Positions 19,145 to 26,653 of a DNA stretch of 64,000 bases are shown one piece after another (within the stretch, counting starts at the first letter, position 1; the number at the start of each line of letters is the position of its first letter). Location: the NCBI RefSeq assembly GCF_016031655.1, contig NZ_JACCHQ010000014.1, forward strand, positions 62,001 to 126,000. The letters run 5' to 3'. This DNA is from Bradyrhizobium glycinis (GTDB taxonomy: Bacteria; Pseudomonadota; Alphaproteobacteria; Rhizobiales; Xanthobacteraceae). The notes below the pieces were generated by a model. The model was not told the DNA's origin, did not search any database, and was given only the letters and a program-made list of their open reading frames with translations. The position numbers were made by a program, and so were the translations under genes.

Positions 19145-20107
19145 TCAGTCTCCTGCTGTTGAAAGGCTGTAGTCGCCGGTGGCACCCAGCCCTGAGACGG
19201 TGGCGAGCTCAGCGAGGCGGCGGTCAGCACCGCGTCCCACCAGCACGGCGACGAGGTCGATGGTCTCGGCGATCAGGGCGCGGGGAACCGTGATGACAGC
19301 TTCCTGGATGAGTTGCTCGAGCCGCCGTAGCGCGCCGAGCGCAGTCCCAGCATGGATGGTACCAATGCCGCCGGGATGGCCGGTGCCCCAGGCCTTGAGG
19401 AGGTCGAGTGCTTCGGCACCTCGGACTTCGCCGATCGGGATGCGATCAGGACGCAGTCTGAGGGAGGAGCGGACGAGATCCGACAGCGTCGCCACACCGT
19501 CCTTGGTCCGCAGCGCAACGAGATTGGGCGCCCTGCACTGTAGCTCGCGGGTGTCTTCGATCAGCACGACCCGATCGGAGGTCTTCGCCACCTCGGCCAG
19601 GAGTGCATTTGTCAATGTTGTCTTGCCGGTCGATGTCCCACCGGCGACGAGGATGTTCTTCCGTGCTCCGACCGCGTTCTTCAGGATCCTGGCCTGCTCT
19701 GAGGTCATGATCTTCTTGGCAGCGTAATCGTCGAGCGTAAACACGGCGACGGCGGGCTTGCGGATAGCAAAGGCCGGGGCTGCGACGACGGGAGGCAAGA
19801 GACCTTCGAAGCGCTCGCCAGTCCCGGGCAGTTCGGCCGAAACCCGTGGCGCGCCGGCGTGCACCTCGGCGCCCACATGATGCGCAACCAGACGAACGAT
19901 GCGTTCTCCATCCGCGGCCGACAGAGTTTCGCCTGTGTCGATCAGGCCGTTCGACAACCGGTCAATCCACAAACGCCCGTCCGGATTGAGCATCACCTCG
20001 ATGATCGCCTCGTCTTCGAGGTAGCCGGCAATCGCGGAGCCGAGCGCGCTACGCAGCATTCGCGCACCGCGCGAACTCGCTTCCGATTGAATGGAATGGA
20101 TTGCCAC
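19145..20107 (-). CDS. trbB: Conjugal transfer ATPase TrbB (VirB11-like)
   Basis: A VirB11-like hexameric traffic ATPase of about 320 residues. Walker A is GGTSTGKT at 156-163, the Asp box is VLIEDTRELQ, and Walker B and His boxes follow in RIPIGEVRGAEALDLL and GHPGGIGTIHAG. The GTG at 20107 is chosen because GGTGGGGG lies about 6 nt upstream and the length matches the family; a TTG at 20137 in the same frame is the alternative. It is the first gene of the trb operon, and an intergenic region with an inverted repeat separates it from the MFS gene. Confidence 0.93.
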   Translation of the reverse strand: MAIHSIQSEASSRGARMLRSALGSAIAGYLEDEAIIEVMLNPDGRLWIDRLSNGLIDTGETLSAADGERIVRLVAHHVGAEVHAGAPRVSAELPGTGERFEGLLPPVVAAPAFAIRKPAVAVFTLDDYAAKKIMTSEQARILKNAVGARKNILVAGGTSTGKTTLTNALLAEVAKTSDRVVLIEDTRELQCRAPNLVALRTKDGVATLSDLVRSSLRLRPDRIPIGEVRGAEALDLLKAWGTGHPGGIGTIHAGTALGALRRLEQLIQEAVITVPRALIAETIDLVAVLVGRGADRRLAELATVSGLGATGDYSLSTAGD

Positions 20108-20206
20108 TGTTCGCCCCCACCGAATGAGGACGTCCAACGAGCGTCCTCATGTGGGGATGATTAGAAAAGCCACCAATGGACTTGGCGCAACAAGCGCTTT
20201 CGGTGA

Positions 20207-20230
20207 TCGTAGGCTGGCGTAGAAAAAGAA
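20207..20230. repeat. 24-bp direct repeat, trbB-side copy
   Basis: The sequence TCGTAGGCTGGCGT followed by AGAAAAAGAA here recurs at 21699-21722 with one mismatch and the same orientation. The pair brackets the MFS gene within the conjugation cluster, as a target-site duplication or recombination scar would. Confidence 0.7.
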
Positions 20231-20238
20231 AGCCTGAG

Positions 20239-20273
20239 AACTGATACTTAGGGTCAACTCAATGGTATCAGTT
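20239..20273. promoter_or_regulatory. Inverted repeat between the MFS gene and trbB
   Basis: AACTGATAC and GTATCAGTT form a perfect 9-bp inverted repeat separated by 17 nt. It lies just after the MFS stop and about 130 bp upstream of trbB. There is no T-run, so it is a weak candidate for a terminator; an operator for the trb promoter is equally possible. Confidence 0.4.
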
Positions 20274-20289
20274 CGCTGCGAGTTTCTGC

Positions 20290-21621
20290 TCACCACTCCG
20301 CATCGTCACCCACGGGCGGCAGAAGGATGACCGACTCCTCATATAACCCTATTAACTCGACAGCGGAGCAAACATCAGCCGGCTTGAAGAAGGGGATTGA
20401 ATTCATCCAGGAAACGATGGATCGGCGCCAAGACAGCATGAACCAGGCCAACGCCGCGATCTGCGCTGCTACGTTGACGCCGAATGCGACTTGATAGGCC
20501 TGGATGGCTCTATGACCGTCATTCGCAGACCATTGCTCTAGGATAAGACCTGTCGCGTATTGTGCCAGGAACGCCCAACCAAAGTGCAAGACGTTTAGGG
20601 CGCTGTTGGCACGACCGGCAAGCTCCGGCGGAAAGTAATCTGCTATTACCGCGAAGCTGACCACCGTTGCCGTTCCGGCAATTGCGACAACTGACCAAGG
20701 CAAGATGGACGGCAGAGGCACTCGCAGGATCAAAGCTAGCTCGGCTGCGACAAACAGCACTGCAACCGTCGCTAATACCGTCTCCGCCCCGATGCCCCTT
20801 CGTTTGACGTAATGAACGGTCATCCCGAACAACAAGGCGCCGCCGCTCAAAACGATCGACATTATGAACAGCTGTCTTACGAGACTTGCGCGATCAAGCC
20901 CCTCCACGTCGGTCATCCATCGTGAGGCCCACAGTCCTTGCAGAGACCAGGCTGATCCAATGCACGTTGCCGAAAATGGGGCCACTCGCCAGAAGCGACG
21001 ATCGGCAAAAACGGAGCCAAGGGTGGCGCGCGCTGATGATGGGGCAACGACTCGCTCAGGCACGACGACATAGATGAGAATGGCCGTCGCTCCGGTAGCG
21101 GCCGCCAGAATCTCAAAGAGCTGCCGCCACCCCATCCAGGCGAGCAGGTATTCGACGGGAACCGTAGCGGTCACCGCTCCTAGCGATCCCAGCATGACCA
21201 TGTAGCCGTTCAGCAAAGCAACTCGCTCCCTGGGGAACCAGATGATGATGGACTTCAGTCCAGCAGTCAGCGCTGCAGCAACACCAAACCCGATCATTGC
21301 ACGCGCGATCAAAAGGGACATGAAGCCGCTCGATACCGCGAACAGTCCGGCGCCCATTGCTGCGAGCAGGAGCAGAACACTCTGGATGCGGCGCGGACCA
21401 AAGCGGTCCAGCAATATGCCGACGGGGATCTGCGCCGCCGCAAAAACGAGGAAATAGACCGAGGTAAGCAACCCGAGGTCAGCAGCCCCAAGCCCAGCAT
21501 CCGAGCTAAGATGACTGGCGATCAAAGCGGTGATCGTTCGAAACAGATACGAAAGATAGTATCCAACTGCAAACGGGAGAAATACGCGTGCGGTGAGGCG
21601 CCATGCCCCTGAAATCTGCAT
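20290..21621 (-). CDS. MFS transporter inserted in the conjugation cluster
   Basis: A 443-residue major facilitator superfamily permease with about 12 hydrophobic segments. The family loop 2-3 motif appears as GILLDRFGPRRIQ. It probably moves a small anion or organic solute across the inner membrane, but the substrate cannot be deduced. GAGAGG precedes the ATG. It sits between the CopG/traG/relaxase block and trbB, where I would expect no cargo, and is bracketed by a 24-bp direct repeat. It is in the same orientation as the transfer genes and could be co-transcribed with them. The C-terminus extends about 40 residues past the last membrane segment. Confidence 0.88.
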   Translation of the reverse strand: MQISGAWRLTARVFLPFAVGYYLSYLFRTITALIASHLSSDAGLGAADLGLLTSVYFLVFAAAQIPVGILLDRFGPRRIQSVLLLLAAMGAGLFAVSSGFMSLLIARAMIGFGVAAALTAGLKSIIIWFPRERVALLNGYMVMLGSLGAVTATVPVEYLLAWMGWRQLFEILAAATGATAILIYVVVPERVVAPSSARATLGSVFADRRFWRVAPFSATCIGSAWSLQGLWASRWMTDVEGLDRASLVRQLFIMSIVLSGGALLFGMTVHYVKRRGIGAETVLATVAVLFVAAELALILRVPLPSILPWSVVAIAGTATVVSFAVIADYFPPELAGRANSALNVLHFGWAFLAQYATGLILEQWSANDGHRAIQAYQVAFGVNVAAQIAALAWFMLSWRRSIVSWMNSIPFFKPADVCSAVELIGLYEESVILLPPVGDDAEW

Positions 21622-21698
21622 GCTGGCCTCTCTTGCTGTCAGCTCGTGCGAGCCGATAGCGCGTCCAGCTTTTTGTCAGTGCGCCTAAATTGCTGCGG

Positions 21699-21722
21699 TC
21701 GTAGGCTGGCGTGGAAAAAGAA
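21699..21722. repeat. 24-bp direct repeat, CopG-side copy
   Basis: TCGTAGGCTGGCGT followed by GGAAAAAGAA, differing from the copy at 20207-20230 by a single base. It lies between the CopG stop and the MFS start. Confidence 0.7.
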
Positions 21723-21755
21723 GGGACGGCGCGATAGCCTATCCAGGACGCTCGG

Positions 21756-22181
21756 TCAGGGTTCGTCGACCGGTTCCTGACGGCGGATATCTTCCGGAAT
21801 CTCGCGGAGAAAGCTTTGCCCCTTTTGCACGCGGCGGCCGAGTGCCTCGACAAATCCTTCGAACCGCTCCCGGCCTTTTGCTTGCGCGGCCGCCTGCGCG
21901 TCATTGGGCAGTGGCGGGGTGATCGTCAGCCAGAACCGTATGAAGAGCGCCAAGCTTTCGGCCGTCAAACTGACGTCGCGCTCCAGTCTCTGCATCTGAC
22001 GCGACAGCCGATCGAGGCGCCGGGCGAACGCTGCCTCCCGCCTGTCCGCTCCGTCAGGTGAAAGAAAGGAGGCGACGGCAGCTTCCACGATGGCAGACCG
22101 TGAAAGCTTCTTGCGATCGGCGAGTTCCGAGATCTGTTTCAGAAGCTCTGGCGGGAAATAGACGTTCATCCGGTCGCGCAT
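21756..22181 (-). CDS. CopG-like ribbon-helix-helix protein next to traG
   Basis: A 141-residue protein with an N-terminal ribbon-helix-helix fold (MNVYFPPELLKQISELAD, then KLSRSAIVEAAVASFL) followed by a long helical region (ERDVSLTAESLALFIRFW). Proteins of this type regularly sit just downstream of traG in alphaproteobacterial trb elements and may regulate transfer genes or assist relaxosome formation. Only 6 bp separate it from the traG stop, so it belongs to the same transcript. The start could also be the ATG four codons in. Confidence 0.85.
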   Translation of the reverse strand: MRDRMNVYFPPELLKQISELADRKKLSRSAIVEAAVASFLSPDGADRREAAFARRLDRLSRQMQRLERDVSLTAESLALFIRFWLTITPPLPNDAQAAAQAKGRERFEGFVEALGRRVQKGQSFLREIPEDIRRQEPVDEP

Positions 22182-22187
22182 ATTGCC

Positions 22188-24173
22188 TCAGAGCTCCATG
22201 CCGTCATTCGGGTCCATGGCGACTTGACGGGCGACACCGCGCATCTGTTGGCGTATGAGCCGGGACTGACGGACCGCATCCTCATCATCGTCAAGAACAG
22301 CGGCAAATTCCTCTGCCGGCGTCGGTTCGGTTGTCTCCTTGGCGATCGCGACGTGATCGGGGAGTTCGGGCTCACGGCGGAGACCGCTATTCGACGAGTC
22401 TTCCTCGGCCTCCGTGGCTCTGTCAGTTGGACCTGCCGGCTTCAACGGTCCAAGCGCTGACCATCCGTCCGTTCGCAGCGATCGGCCGGCGCTCGCCGGA
22501 TCGGGCGGTGACAAAACCCGCTCGGTGAACCGGCGATCCTCGTAATAGCGGACCTTCTTCGCCCTGATCGGCGCCGTCCCTGCCACCATGACGATCTCGT
22601 CCATCGGCGGAAGCTGCATGACTTCGCCCGGGGTCAAGAGCGGCCTTGCCGTCTCTTGGCGGGAGACCATCAGATGCCCCAACCAGGGGTTGAGCCTGTG
22701 ACCGGCATAGTTCTTCATTGCCCGCATCTCCGTCGCCGTGCCCAGTGCATCGGACACCCGCTTGGCCGTCCGCTCGTCATTGGTCGCGAAGCTGACTCGG
22801 ACATGGCAATTGTCGAGGATCGCGTTGTTCGGCCCGTAGGCCTTCTCGATCTGATTGAGCGATTGCGCGATCAGAAAACTTTTGATGCCGTAACCTGCCA
22901 TGAAGGCAAGCGCGGACTCGAAGAAGTCGAGCCGCCCGAGTGCAGGGAACTCGTCAAGCAGCATCAGGACTCGATGCCGGCGGTCGCGAGCGTGCAAGTC
23001 CTCGGTCAGCCGCCGGCCGATCTGGTTCAACACCAGACGGATCAATGGCTTTGTCCGCGAGATGTCGGAGGGCGGCACCACGAGATAAAGCGTGGTTGGG
23101 CGGCTATCTGCGATCAGGTCGGCGATCCGCCAGTCGCACCGACAGGTCACCTGGGCCACCACGGGATCTCGGTAGAGCCCGAGGAACGACATGGCGGTGG
23201 ACAGGACACCGGAGCGCTCATTCTCCGATTTGTTCAGGAGCTCGCGCGCGGTCGAGGCGACCACGGGATGAGCACCCAGCTCGCCGAGGTGGGGCGTGGT
23301 CATCATCGCCTTCAGCGTCGCCTCGATCGGCCGTTTGGGGTCGGACAGGAACGCGGCCACACCAGCGAGGGTCTTGTCCGCCTCGGCATAGAGGACGTGG
23401 AGGATGGCCCCGACCAGGAGCGAATGACTGGTCTTCTCCCAATGGTTCCGCTTGTCGAGCGAGCCTTCAGGATCGACCAGAACGTCGGCGACGTTCTGGA
23501 CATCGCGAACCTCCCACTCCCCACGCCGGACCTCGAGCAGCGGGTTGTAAGCCGAAGATTTCGGATTGGTCGGGTCGAACAGCAGCACCCGGCCATGTCG
23601 CGAGCGAAAGCCAGCGGTCAGTTGCCAGTTCTCGCCCTTGATGTCGTGAACGATGGCTGAACCCGGCCAAGCCAATAGCGAGGGTACAACGAGCCCAACA
23701 CCCTTGCCCGACCGGGTGGGCGCGAAACACAGCACATGTTCAGGTCCGTCATGGCGTAGGTAGTAGCCGTCGAGTTTTCCCAGCACCACGCCATCGGGAC
23801 CAAGAAGCCCGGCGGCTTTCACCTCCTCAAGATGGGCCCAGCGCGCAGAACCATAGGTCTCGACGTTCTTCGCCTCACGCGCCCGCCAGACCGACATGCC
23901 GATCGCCACTGCAATCGAAATGAAGGTCCCCGACGCCGCGATGAAGGCTCCCTCAACAAAGACCTGAGGCGCATAGGCATCAAAGACAAACCACCACCAG
24001 AAGAAGATCGGCGGGTAATAGATCTTGAAGCCTGATAGCTCGAACCAGGGCCGGCCAAGCTCCGGTTGATAGGCGAGCCGCCATGCCGTCCATTCGGTTG
24101 CTCCCCAGATCGCTATTAGAACGATCAAACCGACAACGATCACCTGGCCCCAGAGGATCTTGGTTCCGGACAT
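22188..24173 (-). CDS. traG: Type IV coupling protein TraG (VirD4-like)
   Basis: A 661-residue hexameric ATPase that recruits the relaxase-DNA complex to the secretion channel. N-terminal membrane segments lie at about 8-25 and 70-95. Walker A is APTRSGKG at 151-158. Walker B is VLMLLDEFPALGRL, followed by SFLIAQSLNQIEKAYG, the arrangement typical of TraG/VirD4. The start at 24173 is preceded by AAGGA at 9-nt spacing and matches homologues (MSGTKILWGQ); the upstream extension of the open frame overlaps the relaxase 3' end. Intact and normal in length. Confidence 0.95.
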   Translation of the reverse strand: MSGTKILWGQVIVVGLIVLIAIWGATEWTAWRLAYQPELGRPWFELSGFKIYYPPIFFWWWFVFDAYAPQVFVEGAFIAASGTFISIAVAIGMSVWRAREAKNVETYGSARWAHLEEVKAAGLLGPDGVVLGKLDGYYLRHDGPEHVLCFAPTRSGKGVGLVVPSLLAWPGSAIVHDIKGENWQLTAGFRSRHGRVLLFDPTNPKSSAYNPLLEVRRGEWEVRDVQNVADVLVDPEGSLDKRNHWEKTSHSLLVGAILHVLYAEADKTLAGVAAFLSDPKRPIEATLKAMMTTPHLGELGAHPVVASTARELLNKSENERSGVLSTAMSFLGLYRDPVVAQVTCRCDWRIADLIADSRPTTLYLVVPPSDISRTKPLIRLVLNQIGRRLTEDLHARDRRHRVLMLLDEFPALGRLDFFESALAFMAGYGIKSFLIAQSLNQIEKAYGPNNAILDNCHVRVSFATNDERTAKRVSDALGTATEMRAMKNYAGHRLNPWLGHLMVSRQETARPLLTPGEVMQLPPMDEIVMVAGTAPIRAKKVRYYEDRRFTERVLSPPDPASAGRSLRTDGWSALGPLKPAGPTDRATEAEEDSSNSGLRREPELPDHVAIAKETTEPTPAEEFAAVLDDDEDAVRQSRLIRQQMRGVARQVAMDPNDGMEL

Positions 24174-24210
24174 CCCGAACGTTCCTTCCACTACTGCATT
24201 GGCGAGATGG

Positions 24211-25974
24211 CTAGAAGCCCAGGTCGCGCTTCCGACCAAAACCCCACTCGATGCCACCGCCGTCCTTGACGACGCCGGTGACGTGTTGGCCGAGCCGCTT
24301 TTCGAGCTCACGCGACCAGGGCACGAGCTGGAAGCCAAGCCCGTTGTCGATCATGGCAAAGCGTCCGGAGGTGAGCGTAAGCCGCTGGCGATATGTGCCC
24401 GCCACATGCTCTCCGGAGGCGGCCTTCACGTGACGCAGGCCGGTATCGGCCGAAAGTTTTGCGGCCACCTCGTCCAGTTCGCGTCGACGCAACGTGTCCA
24501 GGAGATCGCGCTGCAGGATGATGCGCTGACCCTGCCGCCGCGCCAGACCCTGCTGGATCAGATGCTCGGTACGGGCCTCCATGGCGTCGCGGGTCTCGCG
24601 GCCGAATCCACTCATGGCAAGCGGCATGGGGTCGCGTTCGACAAGCCTGTGGTCGAGCCAGCTGGCCCCTTTTGCCGTGACCTGCCCACCGAGATCGTGA
24701 TCGGAACGGGTCGCCAGCACCAAGGTCGGTCGCGGATCGCCGGCTTGACCCAAGCGTCGGACCTCGACGAGTCCGCCGGCCGGCGGTGCATGTTCGAAAG
24801 CCTCGAGTCCGCGGAAGCGCACATGGTGCGCGCGGCCGTCCGTTCCGTCGATCAGGGCGTAGGCTTCGCCGGTCAGTTCGTCATACAGTCCACGGTCGAC
24901 CAGTCGTCCGATAAGATGGGACGTCGGCGCTCCACCTTCGATGACGAAGTCAGCAACACCGCGCGCTTCTCCACGCTCGGCAAAGGCGCGGTGCATGGTC
25001 TTGATGATGTCGCCGCGTATACCGAGGTCGCGCAAGCTACGCTCCGCCTCGAGCCCCACCATCCATTCTCCGGGTGCGGCGGATACGGCAAGTCCCGTCT
25101 TCTCCAGGTGTTGAAGGCGCCCAACCATCAGGCGCCTGATCTCGGAGTCAGAGCTGCCGGGACTTTCTGGACGAAGATCGATATAGCCGGTTTCATCGGC
25201 AGCCAGGCGGATCTCCCGGTCGAGTCGCGTCCATCGTTCCGCCGTGACTTCCCTCTCCAGCGAACTACGGACCTCGTGCTCCGGTTTCGGGCCGAGCTCA
25301 ATGCCAACCAGCTCCTCAGCGCGTGAGCGCAGGCCTCGGCTGATGTAGTCGCGGGCGATTACGAGATCCGCCCCTTGCTCATCTACGCCCCTGACGAGAA
25401 GATGGACGTGGGGGTTGTCGGTATTCCAATGATCGACAGCCACCCAATCCAGCTGCGTGCCGAGATCGGTCTCCATCTGCTTGGCCAAATCTCGGGTGAA
25501 CGCCTTGAGGTCGGTCATGCCGTCAGCGTCCTCCGGCGAGACGATGAACCTGAAATGATGCCGGTCGTCCTTGCAGCGTTCAGCAAAAGCCGCACCGTCA
25601 GCGCGGTCGCTACCAGCGTCGAACATCTCGGCCCGCTCGCCGCTCCGGGTCACCCCATCGCGTTTCAGGTATGAGAGATGCGCGGTCAGGGGCGCCGAGC
25701 GGAACGAGCGTCCCTTGTGACGCACGACGCGCGCCTTCACTACGACGCGCCGCGCCGAGCTGAATAACCGGCCGCGACTAAAGGCCAACCGGCCACGGCC
25801 AAAGGTCGACCGCCCATACGCAGTAGAACGCTTTCGCACCGCGGTCCGACCCGAAGTGTGTCCGGCCTTCTTCGCGGCACGCAGCACCTGGTTGATGAAG
25901 CTCTTGGGCTTCGGCGCGCGGGTGCTGCGGATGCGCCCGGGCCGAATGCGCAGATCGCTGTCCCCGACGCTCAT
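24211..25974 (-). CDS. VirD2-like relaxase with DUF3363 domain
   Basis: A 587-residue relaxase that should nick oriT and pilot the DNA strand. After a very basic N-terminus come HHFRFIVSPED (about 139-149) and the metal-binding NPHVHLLVRG, with His189 and His191 of the three-His cluster. The C-terminal DUF3363 region is intact. The start at 25974 (MSVGDSDLRIRPGR) is chosen over a longer frame because it fits the family and has GAGG upstream. It lies 37 bp ahead of traG in the same direction. An inverted repeat about 50 bp upstream is a candidate oriT feature. Confidence 0.92.
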   Translation of the reverse strand: MSVGDSDLRIRPGRIRSTRAPKPKSFINQVLRAAKKAGHTSGRTAVRKRSTAYGRSTFGRGRLAFSRGRLFSSARRVVVKARVVRHKGRSFRSAPLTAHLSYLKRDGVTRSGERAEMFDAGSDRADGAAFAERCKDDRHHFRFIVSPEDADGMTDLKAFTRDLAKQMETDLGTQLDWVAVDHWNTDNPHVHLLVRGVDEQGADLVIARDYISRGLRSRAEELVGIELGPKPEHEVRSSLEREVTAERWTRLDREIRLAADETGYIDLRPESPGSSDSEIRRLMVGRLQHLEKTGLAVSAAPGEWMVGLEAERSLRDLGIRGDIIKTMHRAFAERGEARGVADFVIEGGAPTSHLIGRLVDRGLYDELTGEAYALIDGTDGRAHHVRFRGLEAFEHAPPAGGLVEVRRLGQAGDPRPTLVLATRSDHDLGGQVTAKGASWLDHRLVERDPMPLAMSGFGRETRDAMEARTEHLIQQGLARRQGQRIILQRDLLDTLRRRELDEVAAKLSADTGLRHVKAASGEHVAGTYRQRLTLTSGRFAMIDNGLGFQLVPWSRELEKRLGQHVTGVVKDGGGIEWGFGRKRDLGF

Positions 25975-26026
25975 AGCCGGGCCTCGAACAGCGCCAAAAC
26001 AGCTACCGTGCCGAAAACGCCCTTGA

Positions 26027-26046
26027 TTGCATTCATCAAAATGCAA
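26027..26046. promoter_or_regulatory. Inverted repeat upstream of the relaxase (possible oriT element)
   Basis: TTGCATT and AATGCAA form a perfect 7-bp inverted repeat around CATCAA, about 50 bp upstream of the relaxase start. Relaxases commonly recognise an inverted repeat next to their nick site and oriT often lies beside the relaxase gene. I could not find a nick sequence of the RP4/VirD2 type close by, so this is only a candidate. Confidence 0.35.
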
Positions 26047-26102
26047 GGCGCGGCACGCGCCCCGACCGACCGGCACGCCAGAACCCAAGCCATGCCAATG
26101 GC

Positions 26103-26405
26103 TTGTGGTTCGACCGGCGAGCCCCTTTCGTCGCCCACAACGTCAGCTTCGACTACGGCTTCGTCGCCTATGAATTCGACCGCATCGGGCGGCGCTTCAG
26201 ATTTCCAAAGCTCTGCACCTGCGCCGGAATGCGGCGGCGGTATCCGGGACACAAGTCCTACGGGCTTGGGAAGCTTTGCGAAACATACGGCATATCGCTC
26301 GCCAACCACCATCGCGCCCTATGCGACGCGCGGGCCGCGGCGCAGTTGTTGAACCTCATCAATCAAAAGCGGAGCGAAGAGGGGCAAAGCGCCGAAGCAG
26401 CGTAG
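26103..26405 (+). pseudogene. 3'-5' exonuclease (DnaQ-type) fragment lacking ExoI
   Basis: The frame carries an ExoII motif (VAHNVSFDYGFV) and an ExoIII motif (HHRALCDARAAAQLL) of the DnaQ/epsilon family, but the ExoI block with the first catalytic Asp-x-Glu is missing, and no in-frame upstream sequence supplies it. The 5' part has probably been deleted where the relaxase upstream region now begins. It cannot be a working nuclease by itself. Confidence 0.7.
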
Positions 26406-26653
26406 GGCGTAACCGATAAGGCACCTTGGAACGGCGGGAGCTCTGGGAGGCACAATCGCTACGAAGCAGTTCCACAAAAATAGATTTTCTGATAAGACGA
26501 AATATCGCTTGCTCCGTCGGGCAAAACAGTGGTTCATAAGGCGCTGGTCCTAGCGAGACGAAGGAGCCAGCCCGATGGCGAATGACGTGGACACCTCCTC
26601 GGAACTGTCCAAGATCGCGAAATTGAACGGTGACTTCCGAAGGAACGGCACTC

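Noticed and set aside
22656..23660. A 334-codon plus-strand open frame inside traG
   Set aside because: Antisense shadow of the coupling protein gene.
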